Below, piece by piece: positions 53,353 through 62,518 of a DNA stretch of 64,000 nucleotides. The stretch's first letter is position 1. Every line of letters begins with the position of its first letter. The DNA is from Cytophagales bacterium (GTDB taxonomy: Bacteria > Bacteroidota > Bacteroidia > Cytophagales > Cyclobacteriaceae). A program made the position numbers and the translations under genes. Under the pieces are notes generated by a model. The model was given only the letters and a program-made list of their open reading frames with translations, made no database searches and had not been told where the DNA came from. The DNA lies in NCBI GenBank assembly GCA_033344775.1, contig JAWPMT010000003.1, positions 1 to 64,000 on the forward strand, given 5' to 3'.

Positions 53353-55002
53353 TTATAAAGTAGTAGGGTCAAATTTTCCTAACCACAGTTGGCGGCCTTT
53401 ATCTCCTCCAAATCCGAGGAAAATCATTTTCGAACCTCCATCTACCTGAATGTATGGGGTGTTAGGGAAGATGTTGAACTCACCGTTACCGAATACGCTG
53501 AAATCATCCAGCGTTCCACTTTCAATGTCCATTTGTCCTCCTTTGTACTGGATCAGTGGGATCGTAATGGTCGTCGTGGTTTCTTTTACCACATCACCGG
53601 GCAAGTAACTCCAGGATGACCAGGATCGTGAGTACACATCATTCAGAGCCGATAGGAACCAGTAGAATTTACCATTCGACCCTTCGAATATCGTTCCTTC
53701 CGTGGGCACGTTAGTAGCGGCGTTTTTCTGATCATTTTTAATACCGTAGAGCCTTTTGAAAGTGCCATCCGGGCCAAAGTGAAAGAGAAACAGATCTTTG
53801 TAAATAGGACCACCTTTGGTTCCAAGGTTCAGGTAATCCTGCGCAGTGATGAATACATCTCCACTGGACGTCACGCGCATATCCGTGAATACCACACTCT
53901 TACCGGAGTATTCGGAAGGCTTCTTTTGGCTGGCAGGCTTTTCATTCTTGGAGTTGATCTCTTCCAAACCCGGGGCGCTGACGAAATCCACTTTTCCACC
54001 TGTAACTTTCAAAATTTGAAAATTGTCTTGTTTGCCAGTCCCAATGGCAGAAAGTAGTTTTTGATGATCTTCGCCGACCCCTTTAGATTCACCTACACCA
54101 TAAACATAGGTAGCTCCGTCTTTCTCAGTGGCGCCTAATATTTGCCAATTCAATGTCTTGGTATCAAAGTTCAGCTGTTCTTTTATCTGACCATCGGGTG
54201 AAATCCTCACGTACGTCCATTTCGTTGGACTGGGGTCCTGATATATTTTTGGTTTGTAAAGCCCTTTTCCGCCTGCGGCGGCAAATACCATAACAAAGTC
54301 GGAGGCCACAGCAGGATCAGCCGATGGTAAGGGGGCTGCGAACATGACACGATAAACAAACCCCAGATCAATACTGGCTTCACTGACTTTTTCGAGGTTG
54401 GCATTGACTCGGAGCACTTTATAGCTGGTCACCTGGAAGAATTTGTCCGGCTGCCCTGCAATCGCTAGTACTTCTCCATTCTCAGGGTTGTCATAATGCG
54501 ACACGTAAGTGAGTTTACGTTTGCCTTCGTCCGTGAATTTGACTTTATCGAGTTTCTTCACATTTTTCTTGTACCTACCCGAAAACCAGTTGTATTTGTA
54601 GCTTGTTTCCAGTTTCTGGAACTCAAGCCGACCCGCTTTGTTGGGGCCTGCAGTGACTCCTTGTATGGTGTATTCATCGCCGCGATAGTTGGGCGTATAC
54701 TCCGATTTTTCACCTTTTTCAGCAGGCACTAACTCAATTTCTTCCTTTTCTTCACTGACAAAGTTCAGGTCGTAATCAAATGTCAACTTGTCTACCTCAA
54801 TCGATTTGTTCTTCGTGTTGGTGGTGTAGATGACCTGGAATTGTTGTGCGGCATCATCATAAATCACCTGAGAAGGCTGTCCGTGATTTCGAGCATTTAC
54901 CGTTCGCTTATCAAGATCATGGACATTTTCTTTGGCGATCAACTGGGCATATATTCCGGTGTTAATTACACTCATCAATAGCAAAAAGAGGAGTGATTTC
55001 AT
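53353..55002 (-). CDS. Secreted protein of about 550 residues, probably a beta-propeller
   Basis: From the ATG at 55002 the product has 549 residues with a signal peptide (MKSLLFLLLMSVINTGIYAQ). The mature part is beta-rich with repeating blade-like units (KRTVNARNHGQPSQVIYDD, EVLAIAGQPDKFFQVTSYKV, PIYKDLFLFHFGPDGTFKRL), so a propeller is likely. A start 18 bases earlier would break the signal peptide. It lies 39 bases downstream of the LuxR HTH gene on the same strand. The function is unknown. Confidence 0.75.
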   Translation of the reverse strand: MKSLLFLLLMSVINTGIYAQLIAKENVHDLDKRTVNARNHGQPSQVIYDDAAQQFQVIYTTNTKNKSIEVDKLTFDYDLNFVSEEKEEIELVPAEKGEKSEYTPNYRGDEYTIQGVTAGPNKAGRLEFQKLETSYKYNWFSGRYKKNVKKLDKVKFTDEGKRKLTYVSHYDNPENGEVLAIAGQPDKFFQVTSYKVLRVNANLEKVSEASIDLGFVYRVMFAAPLPSADPAVASDFVMVFAAAGGKGLYKPKIYQDPSPTKWTYVRISPDGQIKEQLNFDTKTLNWQILGATEKDGATYVYGVGESKGVGEDHQKLLSAIGTGKQDNFQILKVTGGKVDFVSAPGLEEINSKNEKPASQKKPSEYSGKSVVFTDMRVTSSGDVFITAQDYLNLGTKGGPIYKDLFLFHFGPDGTFKRLYGIKNDQKNAATNVPTEGTIFEGSNGKFYWFLSALNDVYSRSWSSWSYLPGDVVKETTTTITIPLIQYKGGQMDIESGTLDDFSVFGNGEFNIFPNTPYIQVDGGSKMIFLGFGGDKGRQLWLGKFDPTTL

Positions 55003-55041
55003 TTTGTGTTGATTATTCATGTATGTAGTGGTTAGCGGTTA

Positions 55042-55248
55042 TTATTCGTGATTATTTGTAGACCTGGCCAGAGCGAACTTGACCAATCCTACGACGGTCT
55101 TTACTCCGGTTTTGGCGTAAATGCTTTTGCGATGAGTTTCTACGGTCCGTTGGCTGATTCCTAACTCACTGGCGATAATGGAACTGGACTTTTCATCGAG
55201 GATCATATCCAGAATTTGGGACTCGCGTGGCGTAAAGGGTATGTTCAT
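55042..55248 (-). CDS. Stand-alone LuxR-type HTH protein
   Basis: A 68-residue protein that is just one GerE/LuxR DNA-binding domain: TPRESQILDMILD, then ELGISQRTVETHRKSIYAKTGVKT. It lacks the receiver or sensor domain that such proteins usually carry. It precedes the secreted protein gene and diverges from the kinase gene, sharing a 183-base promoter region that holds the 55376-55402 motif. It may be a small regulator that competes for or shares sites with the LuxR response regulator at 57303. Confidence 0.85.
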   Translation of the reverse strand: MNIPFTPRESQILDMILDEKSSSIIASELGISQRTVETHRKSIYAKTGVKTVVGLVKFALARSTNNHE

Positions 55249-55375
55249 CGTTATTCATTTTACCGTTGGCGATTCGGTTAAAATCTCTGGGAATTCGGTA
55301 GTGGAATCCCCGGAGGTGAGGTAAAGGAGCAGGTTACTCGGCTGTTTGTCAAGCCTTTAAGGGAGTCTGGGAATG

Positions 55376-55402
55376 AAATTACGGGAAACTACGTAGGGAA
55401 AT
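55376..55402 (-). promoter_or_regulatory. 27-bp motif upstream of the kinase/LuxR operon, matching 43535-43561
   Basis: Read on the minus strand this is ATTTCCCTACGT, a seven-base spacer and CGTAATTT, identical in both half-sites and spacing to the element before the CHAT gene. On the plus strand its centre holds the perfect palindrome CTACGTAG. It ends 29 bases before the kinase GTG and also faces the stand-alone LuxR gene. Confidence 0.6.
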
Positions 55403-55431
55403 TTGTCCGGGATATCCGATATATTAGAAAG

Positions 55432-57306
55432 GTGAAAACCTGCACGCTGCTTTCACTGATGGTAATATGGGGCCTTTGTGCCACGGCCCGTGACCTTCCT
55501 GAGGAGGAATATGTCCATGTTCTGGGTCTGGGATTTGAGCATAGCGAACTCAATACGCGCTACCTCTGGAGCAGTAAATTGGATACCGTGGATTTGAAGC
55601 AAGCCATCGACCACCCTGAATACTTCGAAGAAGTGAACCAGGAACGATTGCATTTGGGGAATTTCAATGATGTGGGTTGGATCAAATTACACATCAGCAA
55701 TCAATCAAAGTGGGATCAATTTTTACTGGAATTCGATGAGACCTATCTGGATGCCTTGCATTTGTATGTGGTCCAAGATGGCCAGGTGATCAATCAATAC
55801 AATCCTAAGGGCTTCGAGTTTCCAGAAAACCGTAGGCGAGAATATTTGTCCATCAACCCATCTTACTTATTTACATTGCAAATTCAGCCAGGGGATACGA
55901 TCAGTGTTTTCATGCATTGTACAATCAAAGAAGGTACCCTGCTCGTAGGAAATGACTTATGGACCATCAATTCGAATGAGGTCAGGAAGAGAGAAATTCG
56001 TTTTCAGACCACCTACTTGTTGTTACTGATCGGGTTCTCGTCGTTGGTGATCCTGGTGGCGTTGGTGTTTTTCGTATTCACACGCGACAAGATCCAGTTG
56101 TATTATGTCGGATTTGTATTGGCCAATGTGGGAAACATTGTCCTGATGGCGGATGTGATGGATGCTCGTTTATTCGAGAAATACGTCTTTTTTGGCGTTA
56201 ATTATACGGATGCTTTTGGTCTGGCACAAATCTTCTTTGGACTGCTGTATGTCATTCATTTTCTCCAGTTAAAGGAGAAGACACCATTGATGTATCGTGT
56301 CATGCGTGCTATGGTTTGGGCCACCGTGATCAATGCAGTGCTCACAATTTTTCTGCGACATATCAACTGGGTGGAGGTGATGGTGTTCAATCTGCTTACG
56401 TTGAAATTGGTGCTGTCCATGCTCTGTTGTATCGTAGCGGCCGTGACGTTATCTATACGTGGGGATATGATGGCTCGATATTTTGTGATCGCCTATTCTC
56501 CATTGTTGTATTTCGTAGGTCACTATTTTGCTTTGACCTGGGAGTTGACCAGTAAGCAGCGAACCATGTCATGGGAATCCTTCATCTTTTTTGAGATTTT
56601 CGTGCTCACGCTGGCCATGGCACATCGATATTACCTGATTGGCAAGAAGAACATCGAATATCAAAAAACGATCAATAGCCAGCAGAAAGACCAGATCAAG
56701 CACATCATTACTGCGCAGGAAAAGGAGCGTGGGAGAATTGCGAAAGAACTGCATGATGGGGTTGTTCAGGAAATTGGAAGTGTTATTCTGGGAATTAGAC
56801 ATGGACAGAACAAAGAAGATTTGCTCAATACGTTAGAGAATTCCAGTCGTGACCTCAGGACCCTTTCTCATAGCATGATGCCAAAGACCCTGCACGAGTT
56901 AGGATTGATTGCTGCCTCCCGACAAATGCTCATGGCAGCACTCCAGTATTCGAAAATCGAGTACACTTTTGAATCTTTTAACTTTGATCAGAGGCCAGGA
57001 GAGATCATAGAAATCACTCTTTACAGGATTCTGCAAGAGTTGGTCAATAACTTACTGAAGCACAGCCAGGCAAATACGGTATCAGTACAATTTTTTGTGA
57101 TTGATGAGTCGATCATGCTGGTATTTGCTGATGATGGGGTTGGAATCGATACCAACAAGTTGAATGAAGGAATGGGATTACGAAACATACATAGCCGCCT
57201 GGAAATGGTGGCTGGGAATGTGTCGATAGAGCCAAATGAACCTAGGGGAACCACATTCACTATCCGGGTTCCTTTTGTTGCAAATGAAAAGACTGTTGAA
57301 GCATGA
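55432..57306 (+). CDS. 7TMR-DISM sensor histidine kinase (NarX/HisKA_3 type)
   Basis: The 624-residue kinase starts at GTG 55432. It has a signal-like segment, an extracytoplasmic 7TMR-DISMED2 domain (about 25-175), seven membrane helices (about 185-395), a coiled coil and a HisKA_3 domain with the phospho-acceptor His in IAKELHDGVVQEIG. A HATPase domain follows (LQELVNNLLKHSQA, DDGVGID). The extracytoplasmic jelly-roll domain usually senses carbohydrate-like or other small ligands. The gene overlaps the response regulator by 4 bases, so they are a pair. Confidence 0.92.
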   Translation: MKTCTLLSLMVIWGLCATARDLPEEEYVHVLGLGFEHSELNTRYLWSSKLDTVDLKQAIDHPEYFEEVNQERLHLGNFNDVGWIKLHISNQSKWDQFLLEFDETYLDALHLYVVQDGQVINQYNPKGFEFPENRRREYLSINPSYLFTLQIQPGDTISVFMHCTIKEGTLLVGNDLWTINSNEVRKREIRFQTTYLLLLIGFSSLVILVALVFFVFTRDKIQLYYVGFVLANVGNIVLMADVMDARLFEKYVFFGVNYTDAFGLAQIFFGLLYVIHFLQLKEKTPLMYRVMRAMVWATVINAVLTIFLRHINWVEVMVFNLLTLKLVLSMLCCIVAAVTLSIRGDMMARYFVIAYSPLLYFVGHYFALTWELTSKQRTMSWESFIFFEIFVLTLAMAHRYYLIGKKNIEYQKTINSQQKDQIKHIITAQEKERGRIAKELHDGVVQEIGSVILGIRHGQNKEDLLNTLENSSRDLRTLSHSMMPKTLHELGLIAASRQMLMAALQYSKIEYTFESFNFDQRPGEIIEITLYRILQELVNNLLKHSQANTVSVQFFVIDESIMLVFADDGVGIDTNKLNEGMGLRNIHSRLEMVAGNVSIEPNEPRGTTFTIRVPFVANEKTVEA

Positions 57307-57950
57307 AAATCATTATTGCAGATGATCATCCATTGATTGCCGCGGGTATCTCTGCCAATTTGGAAACCATGGAACACACAGAGGTGGTATGCATGGCGAC
57401 GAATGGACAGGAAGTACTGGATTACCTTGAAAGCAATGATGCGGACCTGGTACTGATGGACCTGGAAATGCCTGAGATGAATGGGCTGGATTGTGCCCGA
57501 AAGATGCGTGTACAATTTCCTGGTGTTTTGATCATTATACTCAGCATGTACGAAGAACCGGAGCTTGTATCTCAGTTTCGGGAACTGGGGATCAAAGGGT
57601 ACTTACTGAAGACTTCACCCATGGAAGAGATCCAACAGGCCATTCATGATGTCATGAGCGGTGGTTCGCACTACAGTGAATCGATCATGAAGAAAGTAGG
57701 GCAGGAGTCATTCAGTAATGTTAGTCCCGTGCCATCTTTTCAAACATCGGCGCTGGCTAGTCGATTGTCTAAGCGAGAATTGGAGATCATCCCACTCTTT
57801 TCTAAAGGGTATACCAATGCTCAGATTGCCGATATGTTATTCTTGAGTGCCCGGACCGTAGAGACACATCGATCGAATATTTTCAAAAAGACCAAGACCA
57901 AAAACATTGCGGAACTTATCCGATTTGCTTTTAAGAATGGGTTGATTTAA
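57303..57950 (+). CDS. NarL/LuxR-family response regulator
   Basis: The 215-residue protein has a receiver domain with D8 and D9, phospho-acceptor D53 (LMDLEMPEMNG) and a conserved Lys (LLKTSP), then a LuxR HTH (SKRELEIIPLFSKGYTNAQIADMLFLSARTVETHRSNIFKK, broken here only by domain edges). It is coupled to the kinase (ATGA overlap). The promoter motif shared with the CHAT operon makes this regulator a candidate for binding it. Confidence 0.94.
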   Translation: MKIIIADDHPLIAAGISANLETMEHTEVVCMATNGQEVLDYLESNDADLVLMDLEMPEMNGLDCARKMRVQFPGVLIIILSMYEEPELVSQFRELGIKGYLLKTSPMEEIQQAIHDVMSGGSHYSESIMKKVGQESFSNVSPVPSFQTSALASRLSKRELEIIPLFSKGYTNAQIADMLFLSARTVETHRSNIFKKTKTKNIAELIRFAFKNGLI

Positions 57951-58131
57951 GTCGGAATGACCAGCGGAATATGGGAAACCTCGAACCTTATTTATTTGTT
58001 AACTAAAGCCAATTAATAATGACTGCAATTATTGATGTCCTGATGACCCTTTACTTTTCTTCTTCATCAAATGCGTTGACACAAGTTCGTTCGCAGGAAA
58101 AAGATGGTAGGGCTGAATGAGAGCTAAATCC

Positions 58132-60189
58132 TTACAATTTGATCATCATCTGAAGCGTCACTTCTGAACGAGTATCTCCTTCGATTAGATTGAGACCACT
58201 ACCAATTTCGCCAGAGATGATGGTTGCTGCATCCTGAAAACGGGTTTGGGCATAACGGGCCCAAAAGGTGATCTTACGAGTAGGCTTGAATTGCACAAGT
58301 ATGTATCGTCGGGTACCCAATCCTGAAATGGATCGGTTCGAGAAGGCGTATAGTACATTACGTTCATAGAAATACTGTCGATTCTCAAAATCATCCGTAT
58401 CGATCAGTGCGATCCTGCCACTCAATTTGATTTTCCAGAAAGAATAGTTCACGTCTTGTAGGATCGCAAAGCCGCGAGTGGTTTCACCAGCGAGGAGAAA
58501 ATCAGAAAACTGGACCCTGGACTTGACGGAAAAATTACGATTCACTTTGAAAGTAGCATCAACCAGACCATTTCGCTTTCGGGTACTTTGGATTTGATTC
58601 AGGTTGCTGCCTTCTGGCTGGATCGTCCTTTCCTTATTCTCCTGACGGAATTGTGCAAACATCGTAATGTTTCGAGAAGGGCGAAAGGTGTACCGGCCCA
58701 GATATTCAAATCCATCGGAAGGCGCCTCTGTACGAAAACGCAACCACGGAAACCGGAATTTGTCATAGTACAGTGCGATCTCATGCTTTTTGTTGGGTTT
58801 TATCTTCAATCCCCAGTAAGTACCAACCTCATTGATGATCCTGGAGCTTTCTCCAAAAGCGTTCCCATAAAAGCTGTGAAAGTCGCGGGCATAGTTGCGA
58901 TGTACCAGGCTGAAGTCCACAATTGAAGTCAGAGAAGCCTGTAATCCGGTGATGGCTCCTATACCCCCGCTCGATGATCGGGCTACTTCGCCGAAGAAGG
59001 TAAAGTTTTGCCAGTAACCATCGAAATAGGCGCTGCCAATGAAATTGTTGTTTCCGACAAACTCGAACTGATTGTAGTTATTGGGCCTTCGTTGCAGTGG
59101 CTGGCTAAAACTGGAGTACAGAGACGTAACACCTGCAGTAAGGCGTCTTGTGATCTGATATTGCAACGCGGCACCAAGTGATTGTTCGGTAATGGTATTT
59201 CTACTCCCTAATTCGCTACGGGTACGATGGAATCCGGTTGTCTGAATAGAATTGACAAACTCGTCAAAATCAGAATAGGTGGTATCGGAAAGGATGTTGG
59301 CGTCCTGCTTCAAGTTGGAGTATAACACATCGACCTTCAGCCGGTTGAAGGATTTAGAGAGGCCAATTCCGCGAAAGAAACCGCTTTCGAGCGCAGAGGT
59401 GTAGGGTTTTAATCCGGTGGAGCTTCGTCGGGTGGTTTGTACCGTTTCACTTCCTTTACCAGGAGCAAACCCTGCACCGAACACCAGACCCTGACCAAAT
59501 TGGCTTTGAAAATCACCCAAAATGATCTGATCAAACCCTCCACGGTTTTCAAGCATGGCATGGGCGGAATAGTAATCAAATCCATTCCTTCCATTATTGA
59601 AGTTCAGTCCTTCACCGGCATCCTTTTCAAACGTAAACCCAAAGCTATAATCGCCTTTGTGACTCACACGGAAACGACCGTAAAGCTGATTGGCATCTCC
59701 ATCAAACAATCCTTCCTCAAAGCCAAAAGCCCGTTCGACAGTTCGTGTATTCCGAAGGATAAAATACTTGTTGGGCTCCGTTCGGATCTTTTCCCAAAGT
59801 GGGCGACCATCTTCAATTTCCTGTACAGTCACAAACGGCAGAATATTGCGAATGGTCAGGAGGTCGATCGATTCGATGGTTTGCAACTCGTAAATGCTGA
59901 TCAGTTTTCCATTTGTTTCGATATGTGCCACCAAATCATTGATCTGAAGAGGACTGAACAAGTAAAGCCCCTCAAGATCTGCACGAGAAGCGCGGTTTAG
60001 GTTGACCGGATTTGTGTAGAGTTGCAACAGCGATTCATATAGGTCATCATACTGTATGTCCTCGTCCTGAAATTGAAACAGACGTTCGACGAAGGCTTCC
60101 AGGTCAATGTCTTCACCATCCTGGCCCCACAAAGGAAAGGCTGCGATCAATAAGACAAATAGTGCGATGAGCCTATTCACCTGACGCAC
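58132..60189 (-). CDS. Helix-hairpin-helix and outer-membrane beta-barrel protein
   Basis: A 685-residue protein with a signal peptide (1-22), a helical linker, two ComEA-like helix-hairpin-helix units (about 60-125: NLNRASRADLEGLYLFS and ISIYELQTIESID) and a long C-terminal region of alternating amphipathic strands that ends EVTLQMMIKL, as outer-membrane barrels do. HhH units bind DNA in ComEA. The combination is known in Bacteroidota, but its role is not; DNA or other polymer passage at the outer membrane is possible. It overlaps the upstream gene by 17 bases. Confidence 0.82.
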   Translation of the reverse strand: MRQVNRLIALFVLLIAAFPLWGQDGEDIDLEAFVERLFQFQDEDIQYDDLYESLLQLYTNPVNLNRASRADLEGLYLFSPLQINDLVAHIETNGKLISIYELQTIESIDLLTIRNILPFVTVQEIEDGRPLWEKIRTEPNKYFILRNTRTVERAFGFEEGLFDGDANQLYGRFRVSHKGDYSFGFTFEKDAGEGLNFNNGRNGFDYYSAHAMLENRGGFDQIILGDFQSQFGQGLVFGAGFAPGKGSETVQTTRRSSTGLKPYTSALESGFFRGIGLSKSFNRLKVDVLYSNLKQDANILSDTTYSDFDEFVNSIQTTGFHRTRSELGSRNTITEQSLGAALQYQITRRLTAGVTSLYSSFSQPLQRRPNNYNQFEFVGNNNFIGSAYFDGYWQNFTFFGEVARSSSGGIGAITGLQASLTSIVDFSLVHRNYARDFHSFYGNAFGESSRIINEVGTYWGLKIKPNKKHEIALYYDKFRFPWLRFRTEAPSDGFEYLGRYTFRPSRNITMFAQFRQENKERTIQPEGSNLNQIQSTRKRNGLVDATFKVNRNFSVKSRVQFSDFLLAGETTRGFAILQDVNYSFWKIKLSGRIALIDTDDFENRQYFYERNVLYAFSNRSISGLGTRRYILVQFKPTRKITFWARYAQTRFQDAATIISGEIGSGLNLIEGDTRSEVTLQMMIKL

Positions 60190-60988
60190 GTTTGAGTGAA
60201 TAGGTCAGCGAGATCTCATGAATGGCACCCAGGTCCGTTTGATCATTGAAAGCATAGTCAATCATGAATGACTTCCATTGCCAGCCAGCACCAAATGCTG
60301 ATTTGAAAGGCTCTGTGCCGAATCCTGTTCTCACCCACACATTTTTGACAATCTCATATTCCAGTCCAGCTCTCAGGATGGCATCGAAATCCAGGTCTTT
60401 CTGAACTTCTACTGAAATCAAAAGGGCATCAGTTGGGGTGTAGGCCAATCCAGCTTTCAGCACGGTCGGCAAGGTTTCTTCTTCGGATAAGCGAGACTGT
60501 GTGATGTTATAGGCATGTGCACCAAGCGTCAGTTGCTCGGTAAGCGTAGCCAACCCTCCAAATTCAAGGACAACCGCTTGTTGGTTACCTAACGATTCAA
60601 TGCTGTATTGGACAAAGCTTACGCCCAGACCAAGCGAAACCTGGTCAAAGCTGTTGCCGATGGCCAGACTCATCTTTTGTTGGTTGAACAGGTCATCACC
60701 AAACCGGAAAAAGGAGACACCCGCATTAAAGGGTTTGGTATGATGAACATAGCCACCTCCGACGACCTGAAAAGCAGAAATATCATATCGATTTTGATAA
60801 GAAAGCATACCGGAGGATTGGTCCAATGCCCCAATCGCTCCTATGTTGTTGAAAATACTCCATCCATCAACCAACGTTGCAGAAGTGCCACCCAGGCCAG
60901 CGCTACGGGCACCCAGTCGGAAATCACCGTTTTGACCGGTTAGATTTAGGGAATAGATCAGGCATACCAAGCATATCAATGCTCTCAT
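60173..60988 (-). CDS. PorV/PorQ-like outer-membrane barrel protein
   Basis: The 271-residue product has a signal peptide (1-18) and opens with GARSAGLGGTSATLVDGWSIFNN, the plug-like motif of the PorV/PorQ family of FadL-type barrels. The rest is beta-strands. PorV-type proteins shuttle T9SS cargo or modify it at the outer membrane; this member is shorter than PorV and lies beside the HhH-barrel protein, so a paired role is likely. The gene ends 17 bases inside the next one, a strong sign of coupled translation. Confidence 0.82.
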   Translation of the reverse strand: MRALICLVCLIYSLNLTGQNGDFRLGARSAGLGGTSATLVDGWSIFNNIGAIGALDQSSGMLSYQNRYDISAFQVVGGGYVHHTKPFNAGVSFFRFGDDLFNQQKMSLAIGNSFDQVSLGLGVSFVQYSIESLGNQQAVVLEFGGLATLTEQLTLGAHAYNITQSRLSEEETLPTVLKAGLAYTPTDALLISVEVQKDLDFDAILRAGLEYEIVKNVWVRTGFGTEPFKSAFGAGWQWKSFMIDYAFNDQTDLGAIHEISLTYSLKRASGE

Positions 60989-61259
60989 GCGTCTAAACTA
61001 ATCGTTTCCATCACCGGGTACAAGTTTGATGGATGATCTTATGGTTAAGGCTTGAGAATTGGGAGGATTGAGCGACTTGAGGCATTGCTTTGAAGCATGA
61101 TGTTGGAAACATTCGCAGAAATAAAATGGCGGTGAGTTTTCTAATGTTTGAAATTGATTATTTGACTTTTTCCGTTTTATGAAAAAAAGTCGGTTGGGAT
61201 ACAAATAAAAAAGTCAGCTTCATCGAAGCTGACTTCTTTTTGATAACTCTATAATAGTT
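60989..61259. other. 271-base intergenic region with the aroF terminator
   Basis: No credible gene. It contains the terminator at 61211-61235 and the promoter for the PorV/PorQ-like gene. A 68-residue frame at 60998-61204 is poorly protein-like. Confidence 0.55.
61211..61235 (-). terminator. Terminator after the DAHP synthase gene
   Basis: AAGTCAGCTTC (61211-61221) pairs with GAAGCTGACTT (61225-61235) around a 3-base loop. T or A runs on both sides make it functional in either direction. It is 24 bases past the DAHP synthase stop. Confidence 0.9.
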
Positions 61260-62327
61260 TTATACCAATTCTGCTTCTTCCTGGCGCATCGCCCAGATCG
61301 CTTTAGAATGGTCAATGATCTTTTTCAACTCATCAGGAGTCACCGCTTGCTTGGGATCATCACCAATGCCTTTTGAAGGATCGATATGCGTTTCAATGAT
61401 CAATCCATCCGCACCGTAACTCATGGCTGCCAACGAAGCACTGTGCACGTACTTGGCCCTGCCTACCGAGTGTGAAGGGTCTACAATTACCGGAGCCCAG
61501 GTTTTCTCTTTCAATAATGGAGTAATACTCTCGTCAGGATAGTTTCGGTATCCATCCATTTTAGGCACCGTACCACGAGGGCAAAGCATCACGTCTGCAT
61601 TTCCTCCTGCTGCAATGTATTCCGCCGCAGCGATGAATTCATTGATTGGCCCCATGGACATGGATCTTTTTAAGAGCACGGCCATCTTTTTACTAGCGGT
61701 TTTTTCACCAACTTGTCGGAGTAGCGAATAGTTTAGTGCATTTCTAGCGCCAATTTGTAGGATATCTACTTCTGCCTCAAGCGCGATTTCCAATTGGTAA
61801 TCGTCCATGACTTCCGTATCAACAGGAATGCCAGTTTGTTCTCTTGCCTCGATGAGGATCTTCATGGAACGGTCATCTCCCTGAAAAGAATACGGCATGG
61901 TTCTGGGTTTCCAGACACCACCTCTGATGGCTTTTACGCCTGCTTCTTTTACGGCATGGGCCGTTTCCAGGAAAAGTTGCGGGTTTTCCGGATCAATGGT
62001 ACATTGTCCTCCAATGATGAAAGGTTCTTCGCCAACGATCGTTGATCCTACCTTTACCTTATGATAAGCCATCTCCGAAGATCGGTCCATCAGTTTATAG
62101 GGAGAATCAATGGCATCTATCCGGTCGATGTAATCCAATCCAAGGATCCGGTTTTTCATGATGGCTTTACGTTCTTCGCCTAAAATGGCATAAATAGTGC
62201 GATGGAAACCTTCGATAGGCTGCAGTCGGCATTCAAATTCATTCACAATTGCCTTTACCTCCTGGAATTGCTCAGGAGTAAGCTTCGGCTCCTTCGGGAT
62301 GATCATAAATAGTGTAATATTTTCCAC
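61260..62327 (-). CDS. aroF: 3-deoxy-7-phosphoheptulonate synthase, type I-beta, with N-terminal regulatory domain
   Basis: A 355-residue enzyme. Residues 1-68 form the ferredoxin-like regulatory domain found in Thermotoga-type DAHP synthases (MENITLFMIIPKEPKL). The catalytic barrel follows with IGGQCTIDPENP (usually GPCSVES-like), GGVWKPRTMPYSF, CPRGTVPK and DPSHSVGR, which hold phosphoenolpyruvate and metal. It joins PEP and erythrose 4-phosphate in the first step of aromatic amino-acid synthesis. The first Cys loop deviates from consensus but the metal Cys is kept. It is transcribed alone. Confidence 0.93.
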   Translation of the reverse strand: MENITLFMIIPKEPKLTPEQFQEVKAIVNEFECRLQPIEGFHRTIYAILGEERKAIMKNRILGLDYIDRIDAIDSPYKLMDRSSEMAYHKVKVGSTIVGEEPFIIGGQCTIDPENPQLFLETAHAVKEAGVKAIRGGVWKPRTMPYSFQGDDRSMKILIEAREQTGIPVDTEVMDDYQLEIALEAEVDILQIGARNALNYSLLRQVGEKTASKKMAVLLKRSMSMGPINEFIAAAEYIAAGGNADVMLCPRGTVPKMDGYRNYPDESITPLLKEKTWAPVIVDPSHSVGRAKYVHSASLAAMSYGADGLIIETHIDPSKGIGDDPKQAVTPDELKKIIDHSKAIWAMRQEEAELV

Positions 62328-62518
62328 AAAATAAGCTGGGTTTTTGCCAATAAATAAATTACTGGCAGAGATTTCTCTTTGTTCTAAAAAAGGAAAAGAA
62401 TTTATGAAAATTTCTTAAATAACCGCTTGATTATAGTGTAATAATTTTGTGATTCATAATTCTTTAGGCTTTCCTTTAGAGTTGTTGCAATAACAAGCAT
62501 TAAATAATCGCTATCTTG

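Noticed and set aside
58019-58120. 33-codon frame after the LuxR regulator
   Set aside because: It is too short, has no clear ribosome-binding site, and its sequence is not protein-like beyond a short hydrophobic start.
60998-61204. 68-codon minus-strand frame before the PorV/PorQ-like gene
   Set aside because: Odd composition and no start signal; it sits in a promoter/terminator region.
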